From assembly GCA_015655145.1 (NCBI GenBank), contig JAATFO010000154.1:1-59832 (forward strand): a DNA stretch of 59,832 nucleotides. The letters run 5' to 3'. The notes beneath the pieces were generated by a model, which was not told the origin of the DNA, searched no databases, and worked only from the letters and a program-made list of their open reading frames with translations. The DNA is from Enterobacterales bacterium. GTDB lineage: Bacteria; Pseudomonadota; Gammaproteobacteria; Enterobacterales; Enterobacteriaceae. Below, piece by piece: positions 43,448 to 51,988 of this stretch (its first letter is position 1; the number at the start of each line of letters is the position of its first letter). The position numbers were made by a program, and so were the translations under genes.

Positions 43448-43870
43448 ATGGGTATGCGATTAAACGAAGACGTCGACCACGACGGTGAAATGCATGAAAT
43501 CAATGTGACGCCGTTTATTGATGTGATGTTGGTGCTATTGATTATCTTCATGGTGGCGGCGCCGCTGGCGACGGTTGATGTCCGAGTGAACCTTCCTGCC
43601 TCGACCAGCGCGCCGCAGCCTCGCCCGGAAAAACCTGTCTATCTCTCAATCAAAGCAGATAATCAGCTTTATATTGGCAACGAAGCGGTAACGAAAGAAA
43701 CCCTGGTGGATGTGCTTAATGGGCAGACCGAAGGGAAGAAAGACACCACCATTTTCTTCCAGGCCGATAAAACTGTGGATTATGAAACATTGATGGGTGT
43801 AATGGATTCATTACGTCAGGCCGGCTATTTGAAGATAGGGTTGATGGGGATGGAAACCGTCACGAAGTGA
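43448..43870 (+). CDS. exbD: TonB-system energiser ExbD
   Basis: ExbD is the partner of ExbB with one N-terminal membrane helix and a periplasmic domain. The ATG at 43448 gives Met-Gly-Met-Arg-Leu-Asn-Glu, equal in register to E. coli; a TTG at 43439 is in frame inside the exbB end. The 140-residue protein has Asn-Val-Thr-Pro-Phe-Ile-Asp-Val-Met-Leu-Val-Leu near residue 20, including the conserved proton-pathway Asp, and the periplasmic Leu-Pro-Ala-Ser-Thr motif. Confidence 0.96.
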   Translation: MGMRLNEDVDHDGEMHEINVTPFIDVMLVLLIIFMVAAPLATVDVRVNLPASTSAPQPRPEKPVYLSIKADNQLYIGNEAVTKETLVDVLNGQTEGKKDTTIFFQADKTVDYETLMGVMDSLRQAGYLKIGLMGMETVTK

Positions 43871-43876
43871 TTGATT

Positions 43877-43900
43877 CGCCGGATGTTATCCGGCGTTTCC
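43877..43900 (+). terminator. Terminator-like hairpin after exbD
   Basis: CGCCGGAT-GTT-ATCCGGCG follows the exbD stop by six bases, with a weak TTTCCCCC tail; a probable end of the exbBD transcript. Confidence 0.6.
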
Positions 43901-43982
43901 CCCGTAGTACGGCCGAGCTGGAAAAGGCCTGAATTGAAATTTTGTTAATTTTTAGTTACCAATCCTCGCGTATTCCACACCG

Positions 43983-44004
43983 AAATAGTGATAAAAATCA
44001 CATT
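43983..44004. promoter_or_regulatory. CRP-type site before the carboxylate transporter
   Basis: The core AGTGA-TAAAAA-TCACA within AAATAGTGAT...ATCACATT differs from the CRP core by one base. Its centre is about 61 bases before the ATG at 44056; a class II arrangement would start transcription near 44035, with TAATAA-like bases at 44024-44029 as a poor -10. It suggests catabolite control of the carrier. Confidence 0.6.
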
Positions 44005-44055
44005 AAGAAGCCGCTTCACACGCTAATAAGAAAAGAAACACCTAAGGAAGCTGGC

Positions 44056-45375
44056 ATGAATGCAATAACCTCTGTACCAAAGCCGTCACAAGGCGGCGCA
44101 AAAACCATCTTTAATGTCACCAGCGGTAATTTTCTCGAAATGTATGACTTTATGGTCTTTGGCTATTATGCGACGGCCATTGCCAAAACGTTTTTCCCCG
44201 GAACTAACCCATTTGCTTCCCTGATGCTGACGCTCATGACCTTTGGCGCCGGTTTCCTGATGCGTCCGCTGGGGGCGATTATTCTTGGTGCTTATATTGA
44301 CCACCATGGCCGCCGCAAAGGGCTGCTGGTCACCCTTGGCTTAATGGCGATAGGAACGTTAACCATCGCGTGCGTACCGGGTTACCACACCCTGGGCGTG
44401 GCGGCGCCAATATTGATCTTACTTGGCCGCTTGTTACAGGGCTTTTCGGCTGGCGTGGAATTGGGCGGGGTGTCGGTTTATCTCGCTGAAGTTGCGCCAC
44501 AAGGGCGTAAAGGCTTCTACGTTAGCTGGCAGTCGGGGAGCCAGCAAGTGGCGGTGATCTTCGCCGCACTGCTCGGGTTATTGCTCAACCATGTGCTGGA
44601 AAAAGATCAAGTGACCGAATGGGGCTGGCGTATTCCGTTTGTGATCGGTTGCCTGATTGTGCCGTTCCTGTTCTGGATCCGCCGTATGCTGGAAGAAACT
44701 GCGGCGTTCAGCACGCGTAAACACCATCCGTCAATGCGTGAAATCATGCGTTCTGTCGCCAGTAACTGGGCGCTGGTGCTGGCTGGAATGTTGATGGTGG
44801 TCACCACCACTGTGATGTTTTATATGATCACCGCCTTTACGCCCACCTTTGGTAAGACGGTGCTGATGATGAGTGATAAGGACAGTTTTCTTGTTACGCT
44901 GGGCGTTGGCATTTCAAATCTGTTCTGGCTACCGGTGATGGGCGCGGTATCCGATCGTTTTGGGCGTCGCCCGTTACTGCTGATCTTCACGGTGCTGATT
45001 GTGCTGACCGCCTGGCCGGTGTTGCATTGGTTAGTTAACACACCCTCTTTTGCGCATTTGCTGGAAGCGGAACTGTGGCTTTCTTTCTTGTATGCCAGCT
45101 ATAACGGCGCGATGGTGGTGTATCTGACCGAAGTCATGCCAGCGGACGTGCGCGCGTCCGGATTTTCGCTGGCCTATAGTCTCGCGACGGCGCTGTTTGG
45201 CGGTTTTACGCCTGCGATATCAAGCTATCTGATCCATGTGACTGGCGATAAAGCCATGCCGGGCGTTTGGCTGACGTTTTCTGCCCTTTGTGGCCTGGCG
45301 GGGACGGTTATCATCAAACGCTTAGTACGGCAATATCAGGCGAGACACGCGACTACACCGCTCACCGCCCTGTAA
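44056..45375 (+). CDS. MFS citrate/tricarballylate-type proton symporter
   Basis: The 439-residue protein belongs to the metabolite:H+ symporter branch of the major facilitator superfamily that holds the CitA citrate and TcuC tricarballylate carriers. Visible marks are [10 protein letters not shown] near residue 25, the loop Asp-His-His-Gly-Arg-Arg-Lys-Gly near 85, [10 protein letters not shown] near 125, Asp-Arg-Phe-Gly-Arg-Arg near 300, and twelve hydrophobic segments. The ATG at 44056 has AAGGA upstream; longer frames lack one. A CRP-like site lies upstream. Neighbouring MocR regulator could sense its use. The exact substrate is not settled by sequence alone. Confidence 0.88.
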   Translation: MNAITSVPKPSQGGAKTIFNVTSGNFLEMYDFMVFGYYATAIAKTFFPGTNPFASLMLTLMTFGAGFLMRPLGAIILGAYIDHHGRRKGLLVTLGLMAIGTLTIACVPGYHTLGVAAPILILLGRLLQGFSAGVELGGVSVYLAEVAPQGRKGFYVSWQSGSQQVAVIFAALLGLLLNHVLEKDQVTEWGWRIPFVIGCLIVPFLFWIRRMLEETAAFSTRKHHPSMREIMRSVASNWALVLAGMLMVVTTTVMFYMITAFTPTFGKTVLMMSDKDSFLVTLGVGISNLFWLPVMGAVSDRFGRRPLLLIFTVLIVLTAWPVLHWLVNTPSFAHLLEAELWLSFLYASYNGAMVVYLTEVMPADVRASGFSLAYSLATALFGGFTPAISSYLIHVTGDKAMPGVWLTFSALCGLAGTVIIKRLVRQYQARHATTPLTAL

Positions 45376-45508
45376 CGCGGGTCGGGAGCTCAGGCAACGG
45401 AATGCGCTTTTTTTACCTCGATCAAACCGGGCGTCCTGCAATAACCGCCGCGCCCGGAAGCGGGGTAATGACGGACATCTCTGCAATACCCGCGCGATTG
45501 GGTATATA

Positions 45509-46957
45509 ATGCTTCCCCTGAATTTCTCAACTGACCCGTACCCGACTGTGGCTAAATACCAACAACTGGTGCTTCAACTCCAGGGGCAAATTGAGGCGGA
45601 AATTTGGTTGCCCGGAGAGAGATTACCCTCGCTACGAGAACAAGCCAGCCGCAGTGGTTTGAGCCTGATGACCGTGATGCATGCTTATCAGGTTCTGGAA
45701 AGTCAGGGCTGGATTGTCGCACGTCCGCAATCGGGGTATTACGTTGCGTCCCGCCCGGAAATATTGACTCAGTCGCTTGCTCAGCAAAAAGTGCAACTGG
45801 CGGAAACCATGGATATCAATGCGTTTATCTTTGAGGTTCTGCAGGCGTGCCGCGACGCATCAATCATTCCTTTTGGTTCGGCGTTCCCTGATCCGGAACT
45901 ATTCCCCCAACGACAGCTCATGCGCGCCCTGAATAATGTTTCACACCATTTGCAACCCAGGGATGCAATCAATAATTTGCCGCCGGGTAATGAGGCATTG
46001 CGTAAAATAATTGCTCAGCGTTATGCCCAACAGGGGATAACGGTTTCGCCGGATGAAATTGTTATCACCAATGGCGCAATGGAAGCGTTGAACCTCAGCT
46101 TGCAGGCGGTCACTGAACCGGGTGATTGGGTGGTTATCGAGAATCCGGCGTTTTACGGCGCGCTGCAGGCCATTGAGCGCCTGAAATTAAAAGCCATCGC
46201 CATTGCGACTGATCCGCAGCACGGCATGGATTTTGATGAACTCCGTCAGGCGTTGGAGCGCTGGCCGGTTCGGGCCTGCTGGCTAATGACGAATCAACAA
46301 AATCCGGTTGGGTTTACGCTGAGTAAAGAGAAAAAACAACAACTGGTGCAGTTGCTGGCAGTACACCAGGTTACCCTGATCGAGGATGATGTCTATAACG
46401 AACTCTATTTCGGCGCCGAAAAGCCATTACCCGCCAGAGCGTTCGATCATCATGGCAATGTATTGCATTGCTCCTCTTTTTCAAAAAATCTGGTGGCTGG
46501 ATTCCGTGTCGGCTGGGTGGCGGCGGGCAAACAGGCGTTACGCATTCAGCACCTGCAATTGATGAGCACATTGTCGACCAGTGCGCCAATGCAACTGGCA
46601 CTGGCCAATTATCTTGCCACCCGGCGTTATGACCAACATTTGCGGCAACTGCGTCAGGTGCTGGAACAGCGTAAAAATCTGGCGCGGCAGTCACTGAAAC
46701 GGCATCTTCCCGCGCAGGCGCGCATTAATGATTCGCGCGGGGGATATTTCCTCTGGATTGAATTACCAAAGCAGGTCAATACCACGGAACTGTATTATCG
46801 CGCGCTGGCGCAGCATATCAGTATTGCCCCTGGCGGCATGTTTTCATCAGGGGGGCAATACGCGAACTATTTTCGTTTTAATGCTGCCTGGCCGTGGGGG
46901 GAGGCTCAGGAAGCCGCAGTGGCCACGCTCGGCGGGTTGATTGCCGCCATGTTGTGA
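45509..46957 (+). CDS. MocR-family regulator (GntR helix-turn-helix fused to aminotransferase)
   Basis: The 482-residue protein has an N-terminal GntR winged helix (Arg-Leu-Pro-Ser-Leu-Arg-Glu, Leu-Met-Thr-Val-Met-His-Ala-Tyr, Ser-Gly-Tyr-Tyr-Val; residues 20-80) joined to a class I aminotransferase fold with Asn-Gly-Ala-Met-Glu-Ala near 190, Gln-Gln-Asn-Pro near 272 and the PLP Lys in Ser-Ser-Phe-Ser-Lys-Asn near 325. MocR proteins are regulators that use PLP as ligand. It resembles E. coli YdcR in layout. It begins 133 bases after the transporter, whose gap has a TATAAT-like element, and converges with ylaC. Its target is unknown. Confidence 0.92.
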   Translation: MLPLNFSTDPYPTVAKYQQLVLQLQGQIEAEIWLPGERLPSLREQASRSGLSLMTVMHAYQVLESQGWIVARPQSGYYVASRPEILTQSLAQQKVQLAETMDINAFIFEVLQACRDASIIPFGSAFPDPELFPQRQLMRALNNVSHHLQPRDAINNLPPGNEALRKIIAQRYAQQGITVSPDEIVITNGAMEALNLSLQAVTEPGDWVVIENPAFYGALQAIERLKLKAIAIATDPQHGMDFDELRQALERWPVRACWLMTNQQNPVGFTLSKEKKQQLVQLLAVHQVTLIEDDVYNELYFGAEKPLPARAFDHHGNVLHCSSFSKNLVAGFRVGWVAAGKQALRIQHLQLMSTLSTSAPMQLALANYLATRRYDQHLRQLRQVLEQRKNLARQSLKRHLPAQARINDSRGGYFLWIELPKQVNTTELYYRALAQHISIAPGGMFSSGGQYANYFRFNAAWPWGEAQEAAVATLGGLIAAML

Positions 46958-46960
46958 GCG

Positions 46961-47443
46961 CTAAATGGTGGCGGCGCGGGCATGTCCCCATGCAAGAGAA
47001 TAGACATCGTAGAAATCAACTTCACCTTTTAATGACAACAACTTACGAATGCCTTCTTTGACATTATTCGGCGTTGCCGGATGGTTCAGAATATCATTGG
47101 TGGCTTGCGTGGACAGGGTCCGCACATAATACCACTCCCCATTGTAACAAACCCGTAGATCAAGGGTATCGATATCCTCGAAGTGATACCTGGGATTGAC
47201 GTCCAGCAACATCAAAAAACTCATTCCCAGCACGAACAAGGTCGCGCCCCAAAAGGCGGGCCAGCCAAGAAACTCCGTGGTAAAAATCAGCGCCACGCAC
47301 AAGGCATAACACAAATACATGGTGAGCCATAAGCCAGGATGCGCTTTGAGAAAATTGAAACTGAAGCGCGGCTTATTATCGCGCTGTTCTTCACGATTCA
47401 GTGTTTCAATTTCACGCAGCAATATTTGTTTGATTGCATCCAT
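46961..47443 (-). CDS. ylaC: YlaC-family inner membrane protein
   Basis: The 160-residue protein matches E. coli YlaC (156) in its polar N-terminus with Asp-Asn-Lys-Pro-Arg-Phe-Ser, Lys-Ala-His-Pro-Gly-Leu, two hydrophobic segments (about residues 36-60 and 65-82), then Pro-Arg-Tyr-His-Phe-Glu-Asp-Ile-Asp, Phe-Arg/Leu-Arg-Val-Cys-Tyr-Asn-Gly-Glu-Trp-Tyr and Phe-Tyr-Asp. The function is unknown. It ends four bases from the convergent MocR gene and is divergent from the Anbu operon. In E. coli ylaC lies elsewhere, so the locus has moved. Confidence 0.9.
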   Translation of the reverse strand: MDAIKQILLREIETLNREEQRDNKPRFSFNFLKAHPGLWLTMYLCYALCVALIFTTEFLGWPAFWGATLFVLGMSFLMLLDVNPRYHFEDIDTLDLRVCYNGEWYYVRTLSTQATNDILNHPATPNNVKEGIRKLLSLKGEVDFYDVYSLAWGHARAATI

Positions 47444-47672
47444 TTTCTACCTCAATCAATTACCACAATCAGGATAACAGTAAAGCATGTGTTGTCCGGT
47501 AATGGCAGACACAGATTATGTCAATTTTACTATAACAGTTAGCGGTCGCGCCATTGAGTTCGCCAACTGCATTGATTTTCGCCCGCCGGAATAACCCACA
47601 AAAGGGCTGACAGTTGCCCATCCTGCACCCACTTTCCGCTGAATCCGTGGGCGGTAGCAGATACGGCGACGG

Positions 47673-47689
47673 TGCATCATTATAGTGCA
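47673..47689. promoter_or_regulatory. NtrC-like palindrome upstream of the Anbu operon
   Basis: TGCATCATTATAGTGCA is a TGCA(T)-N7-GTGCA palindrome of 17 bases, one base off the NtrC consensus TGCAC-N7-GTGCA. Its centre is about 220 bases before the sigma-54 -12 element, further than the usual -100 to -150 but possible for an enhancer. Confidence 0.45.
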
Positions 47690-47888
47690 TCCTGTTTACT
47701 GTTGACGAAGGATAGCTTAGCTCACGGTTTTAGTCCGCATGATTGACGGTGAAGGTGATGTTCTGCCTCTGGCCGGACAAGAGCGGTCTTCTCCGGTGGT
47801 CGGGTAAAGTCCTTACTGCTGGTGCGGCAATCATCCATTCTGTGCGATGGCCCACAGAATACGCCGCGCATTGATTTTATCCGCCTTC

Positions 47889-47904
47889 TGGCACGTTTTG
47901 TGCA
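47889..47904 (+). promoter_or_regulatory. Sigma-54 promoter of the Anbu operon
   Basis: TGGCACGTTTTGTGCA matches the sigma-54 consensus TGGCACG-N4-TTGCA in all but one base, with the required GG and GC separated by ten bases (47890-47891 and 47902-47903). Transcription would start near 47915 and leave a 28-base leader with AGGGA before the ATG at 47943. Confidence 0.75.
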
Positions 47905-47942
47905 CCATTTTTTGCAGGCCCACTGACAGCGGTAGGGAAATC

Positions 47943-49379
47943 ATGAATCAAGGCTATGAACTGGCGTCCAACTTTTATGATGAAATGTTGCTGCATGATG
48001 GACGATATCGCCATCACTATCGGGACTACTGGTTATGGCTCCAGCAAGCCGATAAGGAGGCTATCGCCCGCAAACGTGAGGAAGCTGAACTGCTGTTTCA
48101 CCGGGTTGGAATTACCTTCAATGTCTATGGTGATAATGGCGGTGCTGACCGGCTGATCCCCTTTGACAGTGTGCCGCGTATCATCCCAGCCGATGAATGG
48201 GTCATGCTGGAACGCGGTATCCGGCAACGTGTTCAGGCGCTGAATGCTTTCCTGCATGATATTTATCATCAACAGCACATTCTTAAAGCCGGCATCATTC
48301 CCGCTGAACAAGTCATGGTCAATGACCAGTATCAGCCCTGCATGCAGAATGTTGATCTGCATCGTCATATTTATGCACATATTACCGGCGTTGATATGGT
48401 GCGTAATAGTGATGGGCAATATTACGTGCTGGAAGACAACCTGCGTACGCCTTCCGGGGTCTCCTATATGCTGGAGAACCGTAAAATGATGATGCGTCTC
48501 TATCCGGAGCTGTTTGCCCGGCAACGTATTGCACCGGTTGAACGCTATCCTTCTTTATTGTTGCAAACCCTGCGTGAAAGTTCACCGGCCAACGACCCGG
48601 TGGTGGTGGTGCTAACGCCGGGACGCTTCAACAGTGCCTATTTTGAACACAGCTTCCTGGCGCAACAGATGGGGGTTGAATTGGTGGAGAGCGCCGATCT
48701 GTTTGTCAAAGACGGCGCCGTATTGATGCGCACCACGGCGGGTCCGTGCAAAGTGGATGTGATTTACCGTCGCGTGGATGATGCCTTTCTCGATCCGCTG
48801 GCATTTCGCCCCGATTCAATGCTTGGTGTCCCCGGTTTATTGTCGGTGTATCGCGCCGGCAATGTGGTGCTGGCGAATGCCATCGGTGCGGGCGTGGCGG
48901 ACGATAAATCTATTTATCCCTATGTGCCGGATATGATCCGTTTTTATCTCTCAGAAGAGCCGGTGCTCAATAATGTCCCGACATGGCAATGCCGCAAACC
49001 GGATGATCTTGCCTGGGTGTTGACGCATTTGTCTGAGCTGGTGGTGAAAGAGGTTCATGGCGCAGGCGGATACGGCATGCTGATTGGTCCAATGGCCAGC
49101 CAACAACAACGGGAAGATTTTCGCGCTCGTCTGCAAGCGAAGCCTGAAAACTATATTGCCCAGAACACGCTGGCGCTGTCGACCTGTCCGACGTTTATTG
49201 ATAATGGCCTGGCACCGCGACATATCGATTTACGTCCTTTTGCGCTATCCGGCGCGGAAATCCGTCTGGTTCCGGGGGGATTAACCCGTGTTGCACTGAA
49301 TAAAGGTTCGCTGGTGGTGAACTCGTCACAAGGCGGGGGCACCAAGGATACGTGGGTTCTGGAGGAAGACGCATGCTAA
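47943..49379 (+). CDS. Circularly permuted ATP-grasp protein (type 2) of the Anbu operon
   Basis: The 478-residue protein is a COG2308-type circularly permuted ATP-grasp enzyme, a class predicted to join amino acids or peptides by ATP-dependent amide bonds. Visible family marks are Arg-Val-Gly-Ile-Thr-Phe-Asn-Val-Tyr near residue 58, Arg-Ile-Ile-Pro near 80, Glu-Asp-Asn-Leu-Arg-Thr-Pro-Ser-Gly-Val-Ser near 165, Arg-Arg-Val-Asp-Asp near 285, Gly-Ala-Gly-Val-Ala-Asp-Asp-Lys near 320 and Lys-Glu-Val-His-Gly-Ala-Gly-Gly-Tyr-Gly-Met near 380. The start is the ATG at 47943. The stop overlaps the next gene by seven bases. It heads a four-gene operon with alpha-E, transglutaminase and Anbu. Confidence 0.92.
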   Translation: MNQGYELASNFYDEMLLHDGRYRHHYRDYWLWLQQADKEAIARKREEAELLFHRVGITFNVYGDNGGADRLIPFDSVPRIIPADEWVMLERGIRQRVQALNAFLHDIYHQQHILKAGIIPAEQVMVNDQYQPCMQNVDLHRHIYAHITGVDMVRNSDGQYYVLEDNLRTPSGVSYMLENRKMMMRLYPELFARQRIAPVERYPSLLLQTLRESSPANDPVVVVLTPGRFNSAYFEHSFLAQQMGVELVESADLFVKDGAVLMRTTAGPCKVDVIYRRVDDAFLDPLAFRPDSMLGVPGLLSVYRAGNVVLANAIGAGVADDKSIYPYVPDMIRFYLSEEPVLNNVPTWQCRKPDDLAWVLTHLSELVVKEVHGAGGYGMLIGPMASQQQREDFRARLQAKPENYIAQNTLALSTCPTFIDNGLAPRHIDLRPFALSGAEIRLVPGGLTRVALNKGSLVVNSSQGGGTKDTWVLEEDAC

Positions 49380-50302
49380 GCCGAACAGCCAGTGGTCTCT
49401 ATTGGATGGCACGCTATCTGGAACGTGCTGAAAACATTGCCCGGGTCCTTGATGTCACCAACCGCCTGTCGCTGATGCCGGTGAGCGGCGGTAACGAAGA
49501 TGAACTGTTGTTGCCGCTAAATCTTACTGGCACGCAGGAATTATTCCGTACCCTGAATGGTCGTTTTACCATGTCGCAACTGTTTACTTTTTTTACCATG
49601 GATGAGCGTAATCCCGGCAGTATTTTCAGTTGCTGGCAGACAGCGTGGAATAATGCGCATTCGGTGCGCGGCAGTTTGTCATCAGAGGTGTGGGAGAGCA
49701 TTAACTCAACCTGGATTGAGATGCGCAATATTCAGCGGCGTGGTATCACGATTGCCGGTGCGGACGTATTGTTTGATTGGGTGAAAGAGCGTTCACATCT
49801 GTTTCGCGGGGCGATGTTTGGTACGTTGATGCGTGGTGACGCCATGCGCTTCATCCGACTGGGCACGCTGATGGAACGCAGCGATTGCTCAGCGCGTTTG
49901 CTCAATGCCAACCAGCTTTTGTTCGAGAAAAATGAAGATTCGGTACGTGAATACTATCGTCTTGATACGTTATTACGCGCCGTATCGGCGCGTGAAGCCT
50001 ACAACGCCATCTTCCGTCAGCAACTGGCGGCGGATAACGTCAATGAAATGCTGATATTGCGTAATGAAAGTCCGCGCTCATTGCGTGCGTGTATTGAGGA
50101 GATGGTAAATCAACTCGAACTGATTGGTAGCAGTGGGGATGATCGTCCGCGCTATCTGGTGACGGTGTTGCATGCTGAAATGTGCTTCACCAGCTATAAA
50201 ACCCTGATGGAGGAGGGCGTTCTTCATTGGTTAAATGGCTTCCTGGATGATCTCACCGCGCTGGCAGAGAGCATTCATCACACCTATCTGGAGGCAAAAT
50301 GA
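49373..50302 (+). CDS. Alpha-E domain protein of the Anbu operon
   Basis: The 309-residue, almost all-helical protein belongs to the alpha-E (DUF403, COG2307) family. It starts at the ATG at 49373 inside the end of the ATP-grasp gene: Met-Leu-Ser-Arg-Thr-Ala-Ser-Gly-Leu-Tyr-Trp-Met-Ala-Arg-Tyr-Leu-Glu-Arg-Ala-Glu-Asn. Other marks are Leu-Thr-Gly, Asp-Glu-Arg-Asn-Pro-Gly-Ser-Ile near residue 78 and Gly-Thr-Leu-Met-Glu-Arg near 165. No catalytic role is established; in genomes it always travels with this kind of ATP-grasp and transglutaminase genes, which suggests one complex. Confidence 0.92.
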   Translation: MLSRTASGLYWMARYLERAENIARVLDVTNRLSLMPVSGGNEDELLLPLNLTGTQELFRTLNGRFTMSQLFTFFTMDERNPGSIFSCWQTAWNNAHSVRGSLSSEVWESINSTWIEMRNIQRRGITIAGADVLFDWVKERSHLFRGAMFGTLMRGDAMRFIRLGTLMERSDCSARLLNANQLLFEKNEDSVREYYRLDTLLRAVSAREAYNAIFRQQLAADNVNEMLILRNESPRSLRACIEEMVNQLELIGSSGDDRPRYLVTVLHAEMCFTSYKTLMEEGVLHWLNGFLDDLTALAESIHHTYLEAK

Positions 50303-51099
50303 AACTGAATATTGAGCATAAAACCTGCTATGCCTATCAACATCAGGTGAAACGAAGCACACAATATTTGCGTTTGACACCCCAGAACTCGGTGCATCAA
50401 CAGATTCTTTCCTGGGAATTGTCGTTACCCGGCGAGGCGGTATGTACTACCGATGCATATGGTAATGTCTTGCATGTGTTAACGCTGGATACGCCGCATC
50501 AGTTACTGGAAATTGAGGCGCGTGGGGTGGTGGAGATCGTCGAAACGGAAGATATGACCGCCGATCCGGAGTGTGCGCTCTCGCCGTTGATTTTCCTGCG
50601 CGACAGTGCGCTGACACAGCCAGATCCGGCCATTCGTGATTTCGCCGGACGTTATTATCGCCGCGAAGCCGCGCTGGCCAGCCTGGAAACGTTAATGGAG
50701 GCCTTATTGCTGCACATGCCTTATCAACCGGGAATAACGCAGGTCTCTGATAGCGCGGCAAAGGTCTTTGCCATGGGAGGCGGTGTTTGTCAGGATCATA
50801 GTCATGTCTTTATTGCCTGTTGCCGCAGTTTACACATCCCCGCTCGCTATGTGAGTGGATATCTTTATACTGATAACGTTGAACATGTTGCTACTCATGC
50901 TTGGGTTGAGGCCTGGCTGGATGGCAGTTGGTACAGTTTTGATATCACCAATAATACACGCAGCACGCGGCAGCACCTGAAGCTGGCAGTGGGGGTGGAT
51001 TATCTCGATGCCTGCCCGGTGCGCGGTGTGCGCTTAGGCGGCGGCGGTGAAGATATGCTGGCGGTAGCGGCGGTGCAAAAGGTGCAACCGCAGCAGTAA
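50299..51099 (+). CDS. Transglutaminase-like cysteine protein of the Anbu operon
   Basis: The 266-residue protein has the bacterial transglutaminase N-terminal beta domain (residues 1-80) and the papain-like core: catalytic Cys in Gly-Gly-Gly-Val-Cys-Gln-Asp-His near residue 160, His in Ala-Thr-His-Ala-Trp-Val-Glu near 200 and Asp in Ser-Phe-Asp-Ile-Thr-Asn-Asn near 215. Members of this class act as peptidases or amidases/cross-linking enzymes. It overlaps the alpha-E stop by four bases. In this operon it might trim or attach what the ATP-grasp enzyme makes; that is an inference. Confidence 0.93.
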   Translation: MKLNIEHKTCYAYQHQVKRSTQYLRLTPQNSVHQQILSWELSLPGEAVCTTDAYGNVLHVLTLDTPHQLLEIEARGVVEIVETEDMTADPECALSPLIFLRDSALTQPDPAIRDFAGRYYRREAALASLETLMEALLLHMPYQPGITQVSDSAAKVFAMGGGVCQDHSHVFIACCRSLHIPARYVSGYLYTDNVEHVATHAWVEAWLDGSWYSFDITNNTRSTRQHLKLAVGVDYLDACPVRGVRLGGGGEDMLAVAAVQKVQPQQ

Positions 51100-51119
51100 T
51101 GACTTGATTGAGCGCAATT

Positions 51120-51824
51120 ATGACTTATTGTGTGGCAATGCGTTTAGCGTCAGGGATGATTTTTGTCTCCGACTCGCGGACCAATGCGGGTGTCGACCAT
51201 ATCTCTTCCTTCCGTAAATTGCATGTTTTCCAACAGAATGATGAACGTACACTGGTGTTGCAAAGCGCCGGTAATCTTGCCACTTCACAAAGTGTGCTGA
51301 GCTTGTTGCGACGCGATATTGGCGAAGCCGAAAAACCGCATTTGCTGAACAGCGGCTCAATGTATGATATTGCGCTGTTGGTTGGTGAGACGCTGCGCAA
51401 TGTCATCAAGCGCGATGGCGATGAATTTGGTGGTACGCTGTTGCTGGGTGGTCAGATTCGCGGCGAAGCGCCGCGCCTGTTCCAGATCTACCCGCAGGGC
51501 AACTTTATTGAGTCCAGTGTGGATACGCCCTATTTCCAGATTGGTGAAAGTAAATACGGCAAGCCGATCATTGATCGCGTTTTGCGCTATGAAACGCCGC
51601 TTAATCAGGCGATGCAGTGCGCATTAATTTCCATGGATTCAACCCTGGCGAGTAATATTTCGGTGGGTTTGCCGCTGGATGCGATGGTGTATCACAGTGA
51701 CAGTTTTAGCGACAGCGAACAGTACCATATCACCGATCAACACCCCTATTTTTCGCAAATTCGTCAGCTTTGGAGCAAAGGGTTACTGAGTGTTTTTTCG
51801 CAGTTGCCGCCCTTGCAATTATAG
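51120..51824 (+). CDS. Proteasome-like protein Anbu
   Basis: Anbu (ancestral beta-subunit) is a bacterial relative of HslV and proteasome beta-subunits. I choose the ATG at 51120 so that the second residue is Thr (Met-Thr-Tyr-Cys-Val-Ala-Met): removal of Met exposes the N-terminal nucleophile. The TTG at 51108 in the same frame would mask it. The 234-residue Ntn-hydrolase fold shows Phe-Val-Ser-Asp-Ser-Arg-Thr-Asn near residue 17 with the conserved Asp, and the usual Lys (Arg-Lys-Leu near 33). No unfoldase such as HslU is encoded nearby. It is last in the operon, 20 bases after the transglutaminase. Confidence 0.92.
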   Translation: MTYCVAMRLASGMIFVSDSRTNAGVDHISSFRKLHVFQQNDERTLVLQSAGNLATSQSVLSLLRRDIGEAEKPHLLNSGSMYDIALLVGETLRNVIKRDGDEFGGTLLLGGQIRGEAPRLFQIYPQGNFIESSVDTPYFQIGESKYGKPIIDRVLRYETPLNQAMQCALISMDSTLASNISVGLPLDAMVYHSDSFSDSEQYHITDQHPYFSQIRQLWSKGLLSVFSQLPPLQL

Positions 51825-51988
51825 CCCGGTATGGCCAGACGGTTCACCAGAACAATGACGATGTGTTCTTGTTTACCGTCTTCCTTACGCAAATTGTTTC
51901 ACGGATAAAAGAGTGTCATAAAAACGTCATTAGAAAGATCTAGTCTGGCTGGCGGCAAGGTTCATTTCTTTTGATAAGGACAATAATT

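Larger units (their letters stand above)
47444..47942. other. Gene-free regulatory interval upstream of the Anbu operon
   Basis: No gene is seen in this 499-base gap. It holds an NtrC-like palindrome (47673-47689), a perfect 8-bp inverted repeat ATTCTGTG-N8-CACAGAAT (47837-47860) and a sigma-54 promoter (47889-47904), all on the side of the operon that begins at 47943. An imperfect CCCAC/GTGGG hairpin lies at about 47628-47651. Confidence 0.6.
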
